Of a stretch of 9,530 nucleotides of DNA, positions 8,501 to 9,530 are shown piece after piece; within the stretch, counting starts at the first letter, position 1, and every line of letters begins with the position of its first letter. A program made the position numbers and the translations under genes. Below the pieces are notes generated by a model, which saw nothing but the letters and a program-made list of their open reading frames with translations, made no database searches and was not told the DNA's origin. The stretch comes from Gemmatimonadota bacterium (GTDB taxonomy: Bacteria; Gemmatimonadota; Gemmatimonadetes; Gemmatimonadales; GWC2-71-9): positions 1 through 9,530 of the forward strand of contig JAPULP010000355.1 of the NCBI GenBank assembly GCA_027294815.1, given 5' to 3'.

Positions 8501-8640
8501 CAGCGTTTCCCCCGAGCCTGCGAGGAGGAGCGAGCGTGTCCTACGTATTGACTGAAGCGTTACATACATCCAGCAAGTTCTCGCAGTTGATGCTCACGAT
8601 ATTCTTGGATATCCACTTCTTGGCGAGTCAGGTGCGATGA
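2452..8640 (+). CDS. sprA: SprA/Sov-type outer-membrane translocon of the type 9 secretion system
   Basis: SprA (Sov in Porphyromonas) is the giant single-chain outer-membrane barrel that exports T9SS cargo. The product has 2062 residues; Bacteroidota homologues have about 2400-2500. A signal peptide ends at AEG|Q39. Recognisable SprA blocks follow in family order: GNLDVQLPTSRFI and FGIQAEAQIG (about 234-270) before LAQQKG (272-277); DLEFEDNRFFF (301-311); LIEGQDYYLD (about 385-394); VFPHLQPF (about 530-540); SLGALQI through DYEISYDLGIVTFLN (about 585-627); LDALPLINTNVPSTLEISGE (about 714-733) leading to YIEEFE; EDLNGDNRLD (1021-1030); YRKLRVWARG and FFIKVGSDEENFYLY (1223-1258); ELWIDDIRLSD (about 1353-1363); LLPESWGMSIPFSVQYQRFETDP (from 1423). 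The C-terminal third is alternating beta strands ending SKFSQLMLTIFLDIHFLA, as expected for a barrel. Mature cysteines occur only as four close pairs. Family identity is from recalled SprA motifs; actual T9SS function is inferred. Confidence 0.92.
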   Translation: MKDLEPPRTMGYPRFASKVSWSLAVLCGALLLPGIAEGQIPGRGVRFYLITDTLQVEPPSALRPGGLWDRLSTPQQLVQRSADGARALIERNRLFRRRRRLLAALGRSPTVAAVPGPAIRPGDTTAVIAPGFRTLAQYADLNIELDARLEGQLERLRNLNCAAADISNPASGCRGGFPTPALDQQFALRAGGVMGERLHVNVDFDSQREFSANNRINVWYQGLEDDIIRRVEVGNLDVQLPTSRFITATIPQNSFGIQAEAQIGPLEFRSILAQQKGSSVRARLFTVGDEATQVVNRESRDLEFEDNRFFFVVKPALLPAYPNIDVLNIVPEALPAALQVAQIRVYRLRAQNGQIGINPSLRGIEAVAVRDDSPQRVGPLFWDLLIEGQDYYLDLSGTWFGLQNRVGLDEFLAVSYVTLAGDTVGTFPSVTGPADSLFLIHEPRRGPEVPTFLHEMRNFYRIGGGIARSTVDLTLTVNGSERPLNGVGTYLSRLGLATSTDPSLIDEFNRVFPRERDPNAGAPLRDLFVVFPHLQPFADDTRLAVGERNDSIYRTPTFLRNTEGPAPRFQFLWDYQASGSGDRSRLSLGALQIRSGSEQIRIGNRDLVRGRDYEISYDLGIVTFLNPDSLFSGATRVQVRFEQNQLFDIAPSNVFGLQSTYNLGSRGRIDAITLFQRERTIFTRPTLGFEPQAMFLGGLSTELRFRADGLTRALDALPLINTNVPSTLEISGEIAVSRPNPNRTGQAYIEEFEAVRSTNINLNEQRFQLGSRPLSGRGVPATYLDALGEFNTNDAVTFVWQNTIQKVDGEPFEVGPQEIDSSIVLTGASRPIETLLWMTLKPDTVGGGPDPNTGAPRWIRPPRMGPRWRSITQPLERSGLGVDLSRAEFLEFWVLEETAPGRVQGAILVFDFGTILEDAVAFGPDSFRVVGSDTVFSGFQQIGMGILDSEKDPFTNLFNAAVDDQGIHGDLLPSVSDITTGRTLTNFPMCERVFTGVTTPAFPRGDLFARCTRNNGFVDSEDLNGDNRLDISLGVVQEDVVRHVVRLGDPQLVVRSGRALQPSQVDGLARQWKLYRVPFRQDTVLIGSPDLRRIRAVRITMVVPNLPGPDQEVSVALARLTLVGAPWLKRAATPIAGIDGLQGEPHGEVIVSVISTADQEDLGYVSPPGVIDEAERAGAQFQFGSQQINEQSLRLIVRDLRLGERAEAFVRFTEVADKNFLQYRKLRVWARGRGPGWEAGDLEFFIKVGSDEENFYLYRSPARTISWEPEVVVDLDRWLTLRAEVENAWLSGQPPSGSIECNAGDPEAFVRCDGPYLIQVKDPGVRPPNLARVFDVAVGILRLGESVVIPEAELWIDDIRLSDVVSDVGLASAVEARLTAADFAEIDFSYTNKDDRFRLIDQAPDYLADAQTVIRSTIRADKLLPESWGMSIPFSVQYQRFETDPFFVQRSDVLADELQNLRKPRSSATSYQLAIRRSRRGNSFAERLLVDPVTIVASRQSASNVSELSTASVSNQRAQIEYDNRPAAKTAPAVPSFLVRLVDGLPSWLRDSEFGRGLRTSRVRWNPYQIRVRSELTNNLTERRTFRVPVLLPGDPTQQPLRSVVHTWRNTVGADLRPFSSLGLRVDYGSTRDIQDYGDSTQVGRLLQDERGTFAGRDVGFERGRTVATRLTTTPVINSWLRPRFSFSSNYVFHRDPNGRVGVQVMTDSGLTFRVPEAVSNSRDRLMGATVDFRRLVESVIGSSSDAARVVSGLVPADVSFRTARSSTFDRIPFEPTFRYQLGFGGTDEFREQDGVLATSAVESSEWTFAGGSRLPLGFDVRVDYRETRAKTWAKRGDSQAEIEQRFRQWPSGSVSWVYTPPAGLRNLLSSVTARARYQRTDASSFQPGALGVPGQGTQDGASSTTGVFTEATSSNFTPTVTLTWAAGWVSRVEYTRFQSDVTTSGNLTVNDVQRMGASLNFSFRAPRWLVRLPSEMRAALTGSMTNDDVCLRRRASTECVPVSESRRQQVDLRLDTAFPPSLRGGASVSYVLTEALHTSSKFSQLMLTIFLDIHFLASQVR
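5515..5541 (+). other. EF-hand-like acidic loop in SprA
   Basis: Residues D1022-L-N-G-D-N-R-L-D1030 place oxygen ligands at D1022, N1024, D1026 and D1030. The spacing resembles a calcium-binding DxNxDxxxD loop, and the loop follows the C990-C1011 pair by eleven residues. Bacteroidota SprA proteins have an acidic ED-N-D stretch at the equivalent place. Metal binding is inferred only. Confidence 0.35.
8637..8640 (+). promoter_or_regulatory. ATGA stop-start overlap joining sprA and the cyclase-like gene
   Basis: The ATG at 8637-8639 overlaps the sprA stop TGA (8638-8640). A second ATG at 8640-8642 shares one base with the stop and sits seven bases after AGG (8630-8632), so either could be the true start. 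Both imply that ribosomes finishing sprA begin the next gene. Confidence 0.8.
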
Positions 8641-8687
8641 TGAGAACACCCTCCGCCACCATCACGATCGGCCTGCTCTTCGGTTGC
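8637..8687 (+). other. Lipoprotein signal peptide of the cyclase-like enzyme
   Basis: Sixteen residues (MMRTPSATITIGLLFG) precede Cys17 (TGC at 8685-8687). L14-F15-G16-C17 fits a lipobox, although Phe at -2 is not the commonest choice, and the n-region has a single Arg. The short h-region is at the low end of usual size. SSGGE follows the cysteine as a flexible linker, and no +2 Asp retention signal is present. Confidence 0.65.
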
Positions 8688-9530
8688 AGCAGCGGTGGCG
8701 AGGCGGCACTGCAGTTCGACGGCGCGATGGCGCTGTCGTATGTCGAAGCGCAGATGAACTTCGGGAATCGTATCCCCAACACCGAAGCCCATCGACGCAC
8801 CGGTGACTGGATACTCGCGCATCTGCGGTCCCGCGCCGACTCGGTCGTCATCCAGGAATTCGACCATGTGACGGCAGACGGAGACACCCTCCATCTGCGG
8901 AATTTCATCGGCAAGTTCCGGCCCGACGTCGCCGAGCGCATTCTGTTCGTCGCGCATTGGGATACCAGACCCATCGCCGAGAACGACACGAATCTGGGTC
9001 GGCGGAGGCTGCCCACGCCGGGCGCCAACGACGGCGCCTCGGGCGTCGCGGTCCTCTTGGGGGTGGCCGACGACCTGCAGCGAGAACCGCCGGCGTTCGG
9101 CGTCGACCTGTTGTTCGTCGACGGCGAAGACTACGGAGATTTCGGCGCCGACAGAGACGTGCTGTTGGGGTCGCGCTTTTTTGCCGATAACCTGCCGGAA
9201 GGCTACGAGCCACTCTTTGCCGTGGTGTTCGACATGGTTGGCGATATCAACCTGAGAGTGTCTCAGGAGGGATACTCCAGAGATGCAGCGCCCGAGGTCG
9301 TCGACCGGGTCTGGCGCACCGCCCGCGATGCGGGCTTTGGCAACGTTTTTCGTTCCGTGCTTGGCACAGCGATCACCGACGACCACATCCCGCTTCAGCA
9401 GGCCGGCATCCGTGCGATCGATGTCATCGGCTGGCCTTACGACCATCATCACACCACAGACGATACCCTCGACATGGTGCGCGCTCGCTCCCTCGCCATC
9501 GTCGGCACCTTGGCATTGGCGAGGGAGCGA
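8637..9530 (+). CDS. M28-family zinc enzyme, glutaminyl-peptide cyclotransferase-like lipoprotein, partial
   Basis: 298 codons are visible with no stop before the edge. Family members end soon after the last motif seen, so little is missing. The predicted product is an enzyme of the M28 fold; the closest recalled match is glutaminyl cyclase, which turns N-terminal glutamine into pyroglutamate and releases ammonia. Conserved positions are AHWDTRP (H107, D109), PGANDGASG (D132), FVDGEDYG (E164 as likely catalytic acid, D165 as likely zinc ligand), FDMVGD (D199), DDHIPLQQAGI (D248-D249-H250) and DHHHTTDDT (H272 as likely zinc ligand). The single-zinc set D132/E164-D165/H272 and DDHIP favour cyclase over aminopeptidase. 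A short lipoprotein signal (LLFGC, C17) suggests a membrane-tethered periplasmic enzyme. It is translationally coupled to sprA, pointing to work on exported proteins. The alternative is an M28 aminopeptidase. Confidence 0.86.
   Translation, partial: MMRTPSATITIGLLFGCSSGGEAALQFDGAMALSYVEAQMNFGNRIPNTEAHRRTGDWILAHLRSRADSVVIQEFDHVTADGDTLHLRNFIGKFRPDVAERILFVAHWDTRPIAENDTNLGRRRLPTPGANDGASGVAVLLGVADDLQREPPAFGVDLLFVDGEDYGDFGADRDVLLGSRFFADNLPEGYEPLFAVVFDMVGDINLRVSQEGYSRDAAPEVVDRVWRTARDAGFGNVFRSVLGTAITDDHIPLQQAGIRAIDVIGWPYDHHHTTDDTLDMVRARSLAIVGTLALARER

Noticed and set aside
8400..8640. Possible T9SS C-terminal sorting domain at the SprA C-terminus
   Set aside because: The segment is amphipathic barrel strands ending in a hydrophobic strand, as expected for the translocon itself, and I see no sorting-domain motifs.
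8628..9452. Open frame of about 274 codons on the minus strand opposite the cyclase-like gene
   Set aside because: It is the antisense shadow of conserved M28 motifs; the plus-strand reading explains the sequence.

Overview
The window is a densely coding, GC-rich stretch of a diderm, LPS-exporting bacterium. It holds four genes, two of them cut by the window edges, and the only non-coding DNA is a 46-base divergent spacer. Three features together suggest a member of the FCB superphylum outside classical Bacteroidota, most probably Gemmatimonadota: high GC, LptF/LptG permeases with an enlarged LptF, and a very large SprA-type protein shorter than its Bacteroidota relatives. This assignment is an inference; no rRNA or marker gene is present.

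Layout. Bases 1-2405 carry an lptF-lptG operon on the minus strand. lptF is complete. lptG starts inside the lptF stop codon through a GTGA overlap and runs off the left edge after 296 codons. A 46-base spacer (2406-2451) separates this operon from a plus-strand pair. The first plus-strand gene (2452-8640) encodes a 2062-residue homologue of SprA/Sov, the outer-membrane translocon of the type 9 secretion system (T9SS). The second starts in the SprA stop codon (ATGA overlap) and encodes a predicted lipoprotein of the M28 zinc-peptidase / glutaminyl-peptide cyclotransferase type. It runs off the right edge, probably close to its natural C-terminus.

How the genes may work together. LptF/LptG form the inner-membrane permease that extracts LPS for export. 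SprA is the giant barrel through which T9SS cargo crosses the outer membrane. The predicted signal-peptidase cut in SprA leaves glutamine as the first mature residue, and the translationally coupled neighbour resembles an enzyme that cyclises N-terminal glutamine to pyroglutamate. This is the pattern known in Bacteroidota as the Q-rule, here seen as a two-gene unit of translocon plus cyclase. It is the most interesting signal in the window. In Bacteroidota some T9SS cargo is attached to LPS, so the divergent LPS-export operon adds to a surface-biogenesis theme, although plain adjacency is also possible.

I saw no tRNA, rRNA, CRISPR array, insertion sequence or clear intrinsic terminator.
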